In this document: positions 9,622-20,800 of the stretch, piece by piece | How positions within the stretch are numbered: the first letter of the stretch is position 1 | Layout: the number at the start of each line of letters is the position of its first letter | NCBI GenBank assembly: GCA_025201365.1 | Contig: JAIXMF010000147.1 | Span: 1-31,106 of the forward strand | Length of the DNA stretch: 31,106 nt | Reading direction: 5' to 3' | Source: Syncephalis plumigaleata | Lineage: Eukaryota; Zoopagomycota; Zoopagomycetes; Zoopagales; Piptocephalidaceae | Translations under genes and position numbers: made by a program | Notes under the pieces: generated by a model | What the model was told of the DNA's origin: nothing | The model's database searches: none | What the model saw: only the letters and a program-made list of their open reading frames with translations

Positions 9622-10072
9622 ATGCCACTAGACTGAAACCTCTTTTATCTTTAGCAAGCTTATATGGTAGCATCTAAAGATCTTTACACTGTACTACTCT
9701 AGTTATTATTAGTCAATGTTACAATTTATTACTAATTGAAAGCATTATAGCTAGACTATCAAAAAGGAATATACATGACTATAATTTGCTCATTCTGATT
9801 TGGAGATAAGAAGAAGAAAAAGAAACAAGAACGGAACAGTCCTTATCATGAGGGATGATCGCATGTGTGCGTGTGTATGCGTATTGGAATGTGTGTGTGT
9901 GCGTATGTTTCCCCCAACAAGTAACCTTTTATCTTTACGACAACTACAACACTACTATTGTTAAAGATTAGTTCCAGGTAAAGTAGCGACAACAACCACA
10001 TACAGCAGTATTATTGTCGTATTCGTGTAACTTCTTGTCAAAGATTTATGCCTACTTGCTTACTTGCTAACT

Positions 10073-10088
10073 AACTAGCTAGCTAGTT
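10073..10088. promoter_or_regulatory. Perfect 16-bp palindrome upstream of the phosphatase
   Basis: AACTAGCTAGCTAGTT is its own reverse complement and is flanked by CTAAC on the left and GTTAG on the right, giving an imperfect 28-30 bp dyad about 360 bp before the PP2C start codon. Function unknown. Confidence 0.3.
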
Positions 10089-10445
10089 GTTGTTAGTACA
10101 CCGCTACTCTTCTTCCTCTTATTACTACTACTACTAGTTCGGGAGAACGTGCTTGATTTTTTCTTCTTGTTCTATTTGCTTCATTAAGCGTAACTTTACT
10201 CGTCTGCCGTGTTCGTGATTAGGTCTTGTGGTATCTCTGCATCAGAACTCTACCATGTACGTAAACTCGTATGCTTGGCACTGTTATTCCTGGCTTATTC
10301 TCTTGAAAGATGAGCAGTCTAATAACCTTAATCCCACATATGCTAACCATATCGTGCACCCTAATAGTCACTGCTAGTACCTATTCGCTCTGTTATATTC
10401 CATTGGTAACAGTCGGAAACGCGTTTACAATTTATTTCCAAAACC

Positions 10446-12036
10446 ATGGAACAGACAACTAAACGTCTATTAACCTATAGTCTGCCATGTTATACACGTC
10501 ATATCTGTAATCATCTGTCGACATCCGGTATCAATACATTATATGGTGGCAGAGCCATCATTACCGCTGCCAACGCTACTCGATCTATATCGCGTTTGTC
10601 ACCTGGCTATTTTCTTACTAAAAAGTCAACATCATCATCGGCCAATGCAGGCATTACGCAACTATCACATCATCGTATACATGCATCAAAACTAGCATCT
10701 GCACGTCGTTCATCCGTGATAACAGCGGGCGATATTAGCGATACTCAGGATGCTGCCGGTAGTGGTAATGGTGGCAATAGTGATCCGTTTAGAGCAGTAG
10801 GTGCCCGTACAACACGTCGTTACATTAGTACATCCAACAAAACTATTGCACAATCTGCTACATTAACCGGTGCACCCGATTCATCGGCCTGGATGTCGAC
10901 ATCATCCGTGACACTTGGCGACTCGGCCTCCATGCCTGCACCGTTGAAATCGAACGTTCACGTTAATCCACCGGTAGAGCGGGGCATTTTCGATTTCTTT
11001 AAAGAGGCCGACTTTACACGTACTCGCGCATCATTCCGTTTCGATCATGCCGTGGCTGGATTTGCAAAGCATCCCAATCGTCCGGTTGCTCCAGATACCG
11101 AGATCTTTCTTAGTGAACGTTTCGGGGAAGATGCATGCTTCCGTCGTCATGATTCACTCGGTGTTGCCGATGGTGTTGGCGGTATTACTCAATTACAGGG
11201 TGAGTGTGGTTTAACGCGAGACTAGGCATGAATAACTTATTAACACATTAACATATATAATATTAATGGTAATGATGAATAGGTGGCGACTCCTCAATTA
11301 TATCGCGTAAGATTATGCATTATTCATGCGTGGAACTTGAACGTTATGACAACATTGAAGATGAAGCATTTGGATCCTACTATATAGTTGATCCGGTATC
11401 AGTATTGTCACGAAGCTACGATCGAGCTATTGGTGATATGCAAGAATTGGTATGCAATTGAATTACTACTTGTTTATCGGTAATATTAACATGATTGAAT
11501 ATATATATATATAGGGCATTGAAGGAGCAACCACAGCGTGTCTTGCAGTACTACGTGACGACGAATTACGTATTGCGAATCTAGGCGACAGCGGTGTTCT
11601 AGTGTTACGTCGAGGTGATTTCGTATTTCGTACCGAGGCACAACAGCGTAGTTTCAATGTACCCTATCAACTTGGCTATCCAACGCGTGATAAACCGACC
11701 GATGCTCAACACTTTACCGTGAAGCTGGAGCGCGGCGATATTGTAGTCGTAGCGACGGATGGCATGTTTGACAACTTGTTCGACGAGGATATTATCGACG
11801 AGGTGACCAAGTGCATACGTGCTAATACGCGTGGGGCAGCCAATCCGGTGGATATCTCCCATGCACTTGCGAGTAGAGCGCGTGATGTAAGCGAAGACAG
11901 TCGATACGCCACTAGTCCATTCCAGTCGCGAGCTGTCGCCGAAGGTTTCTACTACCAAGGCGGCGGTAAACTTGATGACATTACAGTTATTGTTGCTGTA
12001 GTGTCTGATTTGGAGGATACGCCCGATCGTCGTTAA
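10446..12036 (+). CDS. PTC7: PP2C-family protein phosphatase, PTC7-like
   Basis: Exons 10446-11199, 11283-11449 and 11515-12036 join to 480 residues. The first 30 or so residues are rich in Arg, Thr and Ser with no acids after E2, as in a mitochondrial presequence; a low-complexity Ser/Thr/Ala region follows to about 175. The catalytic domain has GEDACF (D229), GVADGVGG (D242), the ATTACLAVL strand (about 312-320), NLGDSG (D332), VVVATDGMFDNL (D389) and KLDDITVIVA (D461-D462). These are the metal-binding and core motifs of metal-dependent Ser/Thr phosphatases. GVADGVGG and the DDIT ending fit the PTC7/PPTC7 branch, which in yeast acts in mitochondria on coenzyme Q biosynthesis. The second intron ends in an (AT)n run before TAG. 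The first intron has an in-frame stop, so retention would truncate the protein; yeast PTC7 is known for a functional retained intron, and that form is not available here. Confidence 0.88.
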
Positions 12037-12442
12037 ATAGTGAGAATGTCGTGCGCTTTATTAGTTTGCCCGTTTGTTTGTTTGTTTGTTTGTTTGTTCG
12101 CTTACTTGCTTACTTGTCTGTTTGTTCGTGTGTATGTACCGCTCACTTATCTACGTGTATTAGTTTTAATTTCTTCAGTTGTATGAGTTTTATTCATATT
12201 GGTACATACGCATCTTTATCAAGTACGCGTAACCTATCTATACCTATATCTATCTATACCTATATCTATTTAGTATAGCTTTAATGTATTAATAAAGAGA
12301 TAATTGCAAAGTTACGTATACTGCATATCGATGAAACTAATCTATTCAATTGAGATGGATAAACGTATATGTAGAATATTTATTCGTTACTTCTTAAAAT
12401 AAGCATTATATATTGTGGTAGTCAGTCAAGCAATAGCAAGTA
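12037..12442. other. Convergent 3' region of the phosphatase and channel genes
   Basis: It contains a (GTTT)n run at 12071-12098, tandem CTATACCTATAT units near 12236-12270, a plus-strand AATAAA at 12291-12296 for the phosphatase and a minus-strand AATAAA at 12379-12384 for the channel. No gene is seen. Confidence 0.7.
12071..12098. repeat. (GTTT)n microsatellite
   Basis: Six or seven GTTT units follow the PP2C stop codon by about 35 bp and continue into imperfect GCTTACTT units. It lies in the likely 3' UTR. Confidence 0.9.
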
Positions 12443-14840
12443 CTACATAATCACGCAGCGTTCTTCGGTATTATTCTCCTCTTTATCCAACACCTTTTCA
12501 TCGGTTGATGAATCCTCGACGACATTATTCGCTGTCGGCGTTACCTCTGTGATGGTTAAATCATCTTTGCACGGTTCAGTTTGCTCATTATCCGCGTCTG
12601 CAACATCAGTGACAGCAGTTGCATCGGTAGCAGCTACAGTATCCGTAGCTTCCACAACTATATCATCATGTTTATCTGCCATAGTAACCGGAGCAGAACG
12701 AATCGATGTCGCTGCTGCTACTGCTGCTGCTACTGCTGGCTGTTCCGAATTCAACGCGGCAGATGCAGATGCTGGTGGTGATGTCACGGCGACAGACGCT
12801 CGTGCCGCGGATGCTGTCGTCGTATTAGGTGATGGCAGCATCGACTTGCGTGCCATGGATACCGGTCTTGTTTTCTCAGGTAGGCCAACGAGACGTCGTC
12901 CTCGACGCCAGCCTGTAGCGAGTATACGACGTACAGCGGCAATGACACAGATTAATAAACAGATAAACTGTAGGAAAATGGCGATATACGTGACGGGCAC
13001 TCGTATCAAGTCATTCTTAAGTAGACAAATCGCACCCACTGCAAATGACAAGAGACGTGTAAACGCGAAAAGCATTTGAAGATCATTACGAGCAGCGTAG
13101 GGTCGTCGAATAATGAGTAGAATGAATACAATCAACTCAAGTATTACCAAGATGATTGCTTGTCCCGCAGGAGCAACCGCGCCAATACCAATTACAATAT
13201 ACACGATCAATCGGTGTAATGCCTCGTAGAATGCGTGTGACGCGCAATTAGCCTTGAATGCATTGATTAGCGGACCATATAGTAATAGACGTGTTGGATC
13301 GTGTAGCACGTCAGCTGCATTCAAGCGGAAATGCAGTCTATATAACAGAAATCCGATAGGCACTAGTTGCAATAGTACAATACCAATTGCCGCTACCACC
13401 ATGGCACCCGTGTCATTCAACGTGAACTGGAAGAATCCGTAAGTGATTAAAGCGGGAGCAGAAATGATAATCCATCGTAGCCAACTGCCCATACCGTAGT
13501 AGGCGACCTTTACGATATAATCACGACTAGTGTCACCGGCACGCTTTCGTCGAATAGTCGCCACTACGAATACAATGACCGTATAGATTAGAATGACGAT
13601 AATCCCCACGAGTACAACGGCAAATGACGCGGGAAATAGTTCATGCGGTAGAAATCCTAAATACGCAGCGAATTGTCGTAGTCCAAGTTCATTCGCCTTT
13701 AACCAGGCTAGTTGATCCTCTACGACCAGTGAGGATATCGCACCATTGGTGTAGTCAACCGGTGATAGCATGGTATTATCGAGTACCTCTACCGGAGGAG
13801 CATACTGCTTACGAATGATATTAAGGATGAATGAAACACGTACAGCTAGGGTTGCCCACGCGAATCCGATAGCCGTGAACGTCTTGTAGAACAACGGGTA
13901 TACCACCTGCATTTGACCGCTTGCGGCAATCGCTTGACAAAAGAATAGGACATCCACCATACCAGGTGATGATCGTGTCATGGCAGTAGTAGACGCTGGT
14001 GTATCGTCCGCTTTCTTTAGTACTGACGCCGTGTGTTTACCGTCATCGCTGTTTGGCGTAGTCATCGGTAGGACTGCATTGCTCTTCTCTTGATCACGTC
14101 CAATATGCGCATCATTAGCCGCGGGATGAGGACGCCAACCACTGGCCAGTCGATATAATGAGAAACGACCGGTAGCAAAACCATAGGCGATGATCGTGGA
14201 TATAGCAAGAAATGCAGCAATCAATGGCGGTATTGCGCGTAGAAACACGAGATAAGCCTCGTTGTAAGTTTCAGTCTTGACGGCGAAACAGCCTAATGGC
14301 TTATCCTTATCCGTATAGATTGTAATGGATAGTTCCAACTCCATTAGAGGAATGGGTTTATCCATAACATACTGCTTAGTAATGGTGAAGTTGCCACCCG
14401 TACAAAGACCCGGTGCCATGGAACACGTATGATTAATGGTTTCCGTGGCCAATGGAAGGATAAGTAGACCGACTTTGAAATTGGCTATTATATATATATA
14501 TATACATAAATAACAAGTATTAGTAAATGATATCATGTTCAACTCAAGGTAATACCAATAGTTACTTACCATAAGTAGCATTGGGCAATGATGTATTAGC
14601 ACTACCATATCCTGTGATACTAACGGTTGCGTTATCATGCCATTGTTGCATTTCAACGCGATGGAAATGAACAAGTTCCTGATCACCATTACTTGTATCC
14701 ATACAATTGATCAATGGATAAGCAACTATATCTGGAGTAGTAGCATTAGTGTTAACTGCCGTTGTTACAGATGCTACTGATATCAGTGTAGCCAGTAGGG
14801 TTACACCGGCCATGGCCACAGCAGAAAAACGGCGCAACAT
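12443..14840 (-). CDS. Fungal TRP-like / FLC-type membrane channel with C-terminal CaaX box
   Basis: Minus-strand exons 14570-14840 and 12443-14484 join in phase to 770 residues. A signal peptide covers about 1-28. A lumenal domain with paired cysteines (CMDTS, HTCS, GLCTGG, GCFAVKT) and N-glycosylation sites spans about 29-165 and fits the ML-like domain. About nine hydrophobic segments follow from about 169 to 617, with conserved-looking YGMGSWLRW and IRRPYAARNDL loops. This order matches the fungal TRP/FLC family (S. pombe Pkd2 and Trp1322, S. cerevisiae Flc1-3), which acts in calcium handling, FAD/haem transport and cell-wall integrity at the plasma membrane or ER. The cytosolic tail (about 618-770) is Ala/Thr/Glu-rich and ends in CVIM directly before the stop, a canonical farnesylation motif. 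The intron 14485-14569 ends in an (AT)n run. The gene is divergent from the kinase at 16012. Confidence 0.88.
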
Positions 14841-16011
14841 TCCGAATAATGTAGAACAATAGAATTATAGATAGATATATATATAAAATATAGAGTTTTG
14901 TTGCAAATAATAATTGTAGTTGTAGTAGTCAACACCTACAATAAGAAAAGGTCGTTAATATAAAATACGTGCGTATACACTTGGATGTGTGCTTCGTCAA
15001 ATAAGCAACAAGTTAACTAGTCATAACGCTTAGGAAGGAGTGAACAAGACGAAAGGGAAAAGCAAGTAGTTACGTATGCAGTGGCACGCTTCAACTCACG
15101 ATATTATTGCTATTAATATTACCTGGTGTGGCGCATTAACTAAGAGGATAGAAGAGAAGAAAGGAGTGGAGAGTGGAGTGGAGTGGAAAGAAGCGGCGTA
15201 GTAAATATTATAATATCCGACAAGCTCACGTTCCAACAAGTTAGCAGGTTTGTGTGTACGCGGGGAAGAGAATGCGAAAAGAAAAAGTGGCTTATTTCGG
15301 TAGTAAACACATGTAGCAAATTACGTTTGGCATTGGGGACATCACCTGAGAATCAGTGCCTTTATTTTCTTAATACAGTCTGTAGAATATTTACAACAAC
15401 AATGAGATGCACAAGTCTGCAAGCGTCATTATTTCTACACGTGTCAATGAGGTGATGATGGGCCTATGCTGCAAGTATCTATTTAATCCAAATAACCATT
15501 TAGTATAAAAATCATCATTATGATGTTAGTTTGTAGGTTGCACCATGTCACAGTGTAAAGTGATAACAATCATGTGTACTTACATTCATTGTTATTACAA
15601 TGTTTGTTACTATTCCAGTCATAGAATAGTAAAGAGTAAAGAGTAAAGATGTTGTAGTAGTAGATATTGAATGTGATTATCCTACAATAACTGAATTGAA
15701 CATTTAACAAGTCAATGATTCTAAGCAGAAAGCTCCGCTTGTATGGATGACTGATTGGTCGACCATCCGTGCTCAACCTCCTTTTATTCTCCGTTTATTC
15801 ATTTTCACCAGTGAATTCAATTAACCAAGCAAGCAAGCATCTTGTTCATTAACACACACACACTTCCACCACGCTTACTCTTTTAGTTCTAGTTCTACTT
15901 CTATATCAAGTGCAGTACACACACACACACGTATATGCTTACTATTAGTGCAGTTTTGTATTGAGTCATTGTTCATTCGTAATACAAAATAGCCAATAAC
16001 TAGTATCGACT
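14841..16011. other. Divergent promoter region between channel and kinase genes
   Basis: No supported gene. Near 14870-14890 there is an (AT)n run. The second half (from 15514) is the start of duplication unit 1 and recurs at 23259-23771. Just before the kinase ATG are GCAA repeats, pyrimidine-rich CTTTTAGTTCTAG stretches and a short (CA)n run (15915-15930), as expected of a fungal start region. Confidence 0.6.
15915..15930. repeat. (CA)n microsatellite, short allele
   Basis: About eight CA units in the kinase promoter. The matching site in unit 2 (23662-23691) has about fifteen units, so the array changed length after duplication. Confidence 0.9.
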
Positions 16012-17230
16012 ATGATTGATCACACGAGTGCCACGGTCATTGAGAAGCTTCGTACTGCACGACAGTATGATCTTCAAGCGGCAGGACATGCAGATCTATT
16101 GGCACTCGACAATGGACTACTCGTCAAGCCGTGTACACCGAGGGAACGCCAATTCTACGAGGAAGTTGCCGCTGCAGGCAGTACTAGTGAAGCAGGTGTT
16201 CTAGGTGAATTCCGTACGTTTATGCCACGTTATTTCGGCAGTCTTCGGTTGGCAACGGAAGAGGAACGTGATGCGTGGCGCTCTACCGGAACAACATTAC
16301 CGGAACAGAATGTAGCTTCTGACAGGCGTGGCATTTCAGATATCCTTATATATAACTGCATAGAATAGATAGATAGATAGATAGATTGATTGATCATCAT
16401 TGTAATGGTTGGAATATCTTTAACGCAAGTCATTGATGATATTACAAGGTATATGTATAGAGAATGTCACCTATGGCTATTGTAAACCCTGTGTTATGGA
16501 TCTTAAGATTGGTAAGGAACTATGCTCGGACGATGCATCACCGGAGAAACGTGCAAGAATGGAGGCCAAGGCATTGAACTCGACTACATCGACACTTGGC
16601 ATTCGTATTTGTGGCCTTATGGTAAGCAGTAATAGTAGCAGTAATATAGCAGCTATACTAACATTGATCAATGCAAAGATTTACGACTCGGCCAGTGGGA
16701 AATACACTAATTACAATAAAGCGTATGGCTACAGTTTGACTGACGACACGCTTATCGATGGTCTTCAAGTGTATTTCTCGGCTCTACCCGAGAACAACGC
16801 ACGTCGTAATATTATCATGGAAGAGTTCCAGGACCAGTTGGAACACTTCCGCGATGTACTTCGTGTAGCCGATGTTCGATTACGCTCAGCATCACTACTC
16901 TTTGTCTACGAGGCGGATCCTGAAGGTGCCACGGAAATGCGACGAAAAGCTCGGGAGCGACGAGCAAAACGTGCTTCAGCCCTAGAAAATGGTACTGTCG
17001 ATGGTTTAGATACTGATGAAGATGATGATGACTACGATGATGACGATAGCGAGGACGAGGACGGTGACGACGATGATATTGACAATCCTGATGTTGATTT
17101 ACGTATTGTTGATTTTGCTCATTCATTCTGGCAGTCAGGTATTGGACCGGATCAGGGCTGTTTACAAGGTGTACAAAACGCTATCGCATTATTGAACAAA
17201 CTACGTCAATCTAAGCCACGTTCAAATTGA
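16012..17230 (+). CDS. Inositol polyphosphate multikinase (IPMK/Arg82-type)
   Basis: Likely exons 16012-16311, 16430-16621 and 16679-17230, giving 347 residues. The family phosphorylates inositol trisphosphate stepwise to tetrakis- and pentakisphosphate. Motifs: KPCTPRERQFYEEV and FMPRYFG in the N lobe, the inositol-binding signature PCVMDLKIG at 120-128, GIRICGLM, SLLFVYE near 235-242 and the metal-binding DFAHS at 309-313. A strongly acidic Asp/Glu run (about 277-299) is inserted before the last motif, as in Arg82-type enzymes. The first intron is uncertain: donor 16312 with acceptor 16429, or donor 16328 with acceptor 16448, both preserve frame. It contains GATA repeats. The second intron (16622-16678) is 57 nt, stop-free and in frame. 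A poly(A) signal AATAAA lies at about 17341. The first part of this gene is repeated at 23772. Confidence 0.88.
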
Positions 17231-17854
17231 TACGTATATCCGATACAATTCGCTTAGTTTAACTTATAAATTATGTGAATCATTATTGATTGCAAGACAT
17301 ATCCCATATGGCATTATTGTTAATATCGTCATTCTTATGCAATAAAATATTGTTTATTATGTAATCAGGTGTCACAGTGTGTACATTTATATTGCTTATA
17401 ATGTAATCATTGTTATAAATATTTATTTATTGGAAATAATGGTTTATCATGCGTGCTCACTTTACCGTCTTCTTTCTAGATAACACGTAAGCTTGCCGCC
17501 TAGCTCATACAAAACTATATCGATTAATAATAATAGTAATAATAATAATTTGATCGTACAGAATTATAGTATAATGTAGTATACTATAAACTTATTGGGT
17601 ATATAATAACAAACATAATGATATTGTAAATCATGTATAAAATGACAATTAATCTTACATGATCATTGTCGAATGAATAAAAGAAACCGAAATACGCAAT
17701 AAACGGTGATAGTTGAATTGAATTGATTGATTGATTGATTGATTGATGAGTGGTGAGTGAAGTGTGTGATGAACATACAGTTCAAGTGGTAACAACCACT
17801 ACCACGATAACACTACCACTACCTGAATACACTTAATGGCTTGCTTCTAGTTGA
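17231..17854. other. Convergent 3' region of the kinase and GEF1
   Basis: A/T-rich, with AATAAA at about 17341 for the kinase, AATAAT runs near 17525-17550 and a (GATT)n run near 17725-17746. Homology with unit 2 resumes at about 17624. No gene is seen. Confidence 0.65.
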
Positions 17855-20800
17855 CTACATGTTCGACGATGTCCCTTGTATTTGTGGATTGCGCGTCAGT
17901 TTAAATACGTGCTGGTAGTCGTTACGTCCCGTGGTCACACAGTGTATCGACTCTGAGTGTGTGCTAAGACTGCGCAGTGTGCCGGTCGGTATGATCTGCT
18001 CTAGTTCACCCGTAACAACATGACGAACCTCGATGAACTTGGAATCGAATGCAAGTATATACGGGTAATTAATGGCTAGTAATACACGAGATGGTTAGTT
18101 ATAGTGAATCGTGATATCGCATTGTAGGCAACTTACCAAATGCCGATGGCTCACCCTCCCACGTTACAAGCCAGTTGGGTCGTGAACGACGACCATTCTT
18201 GTTGACAAAGAATGCGAATTCATCGTAGCATAGCAAGAAATCGCCATTACGTATACGGAATATGGCAATAGGTCGAGCACTTTCACGTCGTAATACAAAG
18301 TTCAATGTTTCATCCGTAGAGTCTAGTAAACATATAGAATCCTTAGTTTCCGGGTCAAGGACTTCGAATCCCTTATTGCATCCAATGCATAATTTTGTTT
18401 TCAGGAAATGGATAGAGGAAGACTCAGTGGGAATGTATAGCTCCTACAAGTTGATTGTACGAGTTAGTATACATCGCGGTAATTGATTTTATACACTTAC
18501 TCTATAGGTTTTCAATGCCTCATTATTACGTAAAATCATACCCAATGGCTTCTTCTTATTACTAACAGCAGACATTGGCTCCAAGACTTCAATAGTAGAA
18601 TAAAGTGCCGCTGACTTCACCACGCATACTAAAACGCGATTTAGACAAATGCCAACTTTGAAGAATGACACATGTGATTTAACTTTACGCCCGTTACGTG
18701 CTGTAGTCGATGCTAAGTCCGGTGACATAAGACAATCCATAGAATAGGCTGTTAATGTACCATTTTTATCTATACAACAACGTTAGTATTGTTGTATCTA
18801 ATGATGATGCTAACAATCTACTTACCGTGTAATATTAACACCATATTATAATCCTCGAGTATTTCGATCTTATGCACTTTGTCCAGGTCTAGTGTCTTGG
18901 CCATAGTGTCAGGATGTGCCTCCATTCCTACATAGACACCATCATCTGTTCCTATTACAAGTTTTCGGCCTTGATCTAAATAAATAGATAGATTGTTAAT
19001 ACCTTGTTATGACAATCACTCAATTAACTTACTGAATACAGCAGAGCAGTTAACACGCGATGTTTTGTGGAAGTGGCGATCCGATAGTGTCACAATGTTA
19101 AACAATCGCCGAGGCTGCATAACTGCCTCGCGCTGAGCTTCAATCTTTTCGCGCCATTGCCAACGCTCTGCTTGTGACGATGCATACAATACAACCTCCA
19201 TACCATTGCGACCGAGATGTGCAAGGGTGATAGGAAAACCGGCTTTAGTGGTTTCGTGACCACGGGATGCAGATGTAGTCACCGGTGAGGCAGATCCTCC
19301 TGCTAAACTCGCCTCGTCCCCTACAATAATCGACAACATTTCTAGCGGAATGGGTCGCTTGTGTACTTTATAGCCTCCACCATCCTTGGGTTTACGTCGT
19401 TTAGCCAGTAGTAGATAGTGGTCAAATAAGAACACCGTCACCTCTACTTGTTCCACATTGGCCCGTTTCTTAAGTGTGCCCTCTCGAATGAGTTGACGTT
19501 CCGGGTTTAATAATGCCAATTCCTGAAGATCACTAGGACTACAAAGCAACTCGTCATTCAGCTTGGTTAACCGGATACGCGTGTCGGCACGACCTGCTTC
19601 AGAGTTGATATTCCTCAGTAGCACGCGGATCTTCTCGATGGCCAACGCCAAATCCTCTCTGTCCGGATGTCCTTCAGGCGATGCTTTTATCGCTGCCTCA
19701 AGTAGAAGCGGGTATCGAGCAAGTCGCGTTGTAGGTCGTGCGAGGAAACTCTGAATCGGCAGTTTACGTGATTCCGGCATACGCTCCCGTTGCTCCAGCC
19801 ATCGTGGCAACTCGTGGTACTTCTGGGTTGCCGTATCCAAATGATGCTTACCATATGGCTGGTGTGCGCCATACGACACGAATGGCTCAAAGTTGTCCAC
19901 GTGTGCAAGGAAGATGTCGCCGATTCGCTCAACGACCGCCTTTTCTTCCTGTCGCTTTAGTAATGCCTGCGACAACGGCGTGCTGATCTGACGAATGACT
20001 GACACATTGTGGAACACCTGTGTAATGAAATCCTCAAGCTCTGCAGGATCCCAAATGATATTTGCATAGCGAAGTGGCTCCATGTAAAGACGCTCAAGAA
20101 TCTCCAGATCATCGACGAAATCCTTTTCGGTGTAAATAATCTCATAAATAATCTCCTGTCGCTTCTGCTCCTCCTTTGGCACCGAGTCGGATATTTCTTT
20201 CGGTACTGATTCAATCCAAAAGGTCGCCTTCTTTCCACTAGTTTTATCTGCTTGATTATTAATACGCTCTGATGTGTTATCGACCGGCGTTTTAGCTGCA
20301 ATTTGTTGTTCCAATCGGCGTGGACATGATATACTGTAGCATAGGGTTTCACGCGTACATGTAGGCGAATAACAATCAGCTAGCAATGTAAATACACCAT
20401 TGGGTAATGCACTCGGTGCTAGATCTATCGATTCTGACTCGGATGTTGTAATTGGCAATGGACTATCCGCGTAATTCTTGTCGTTTGAATAGCCATCGTC
20501 CATACTGTAAGGTGATTGTGTATTGTCATGGCCGTCTCCTAGCATGTTCCTCGTGACTGCATCTTCACGGAACTGATAGATTTCATTCGGATTATCGCGC
20601 AACCGGTAATCATAGGTTACATCATGGAAAAAACGCTGAGATTCCAGCGCACGTCCAACAAGCAATGCAAGATTACGATTACCTGTCTTGAGGATAAGGC
20701 ATAGAGCATCAACAGCATCTCGACCACTAAAGCACAATTTGTACTCCAATGAATCCTTGTAATGCGTTTGCAGTGTAATTCGCATACGAAATGCATGGGC

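Larger units (their letters stand above)
8888..10445. other. Gene-poor region between the F-box and phosphatase genes
   Basis: No intact gene is seen. It contains a copy of the F-box promoter (9225-9325), a dead reading frame (9364-9621), GT-rich low-complexity DNA (about 9861-9907) and a palindrome (10073-10088). The last 500 bp is pyrimidine-rich in places and probably holds the promoter and 5' UTR of the phosphatase gene. Confidence 0.6.

Noticed and set aside
12549-13079. Plus-strand 176-residue Ala/Ser-rich open frame
   Set aside because: It is antisense to the Ala/Thr-rich tail of the TRP-like channel, where codon bias keeps the opposite frame open.
15183-15455. 90-residue plus-strand frame in the channel-kinase promoter region
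   Set aside because: Purine-rich low-complexity start, no splice or domain signals, and no copy in unit 2 to test it.
15570-15776. 68-residue minus-strand frame also present at 23315-23521, with a GTAAGT donor and a good downstream acceptor in unit 1
   Set aside because: The two copies differ mostly by non-silent changes (Asn/Tyr, Ile/Ala, Arg/Gly, Ile/Ser), and the acceptor is lost in unit 2, so coding use is not supported.
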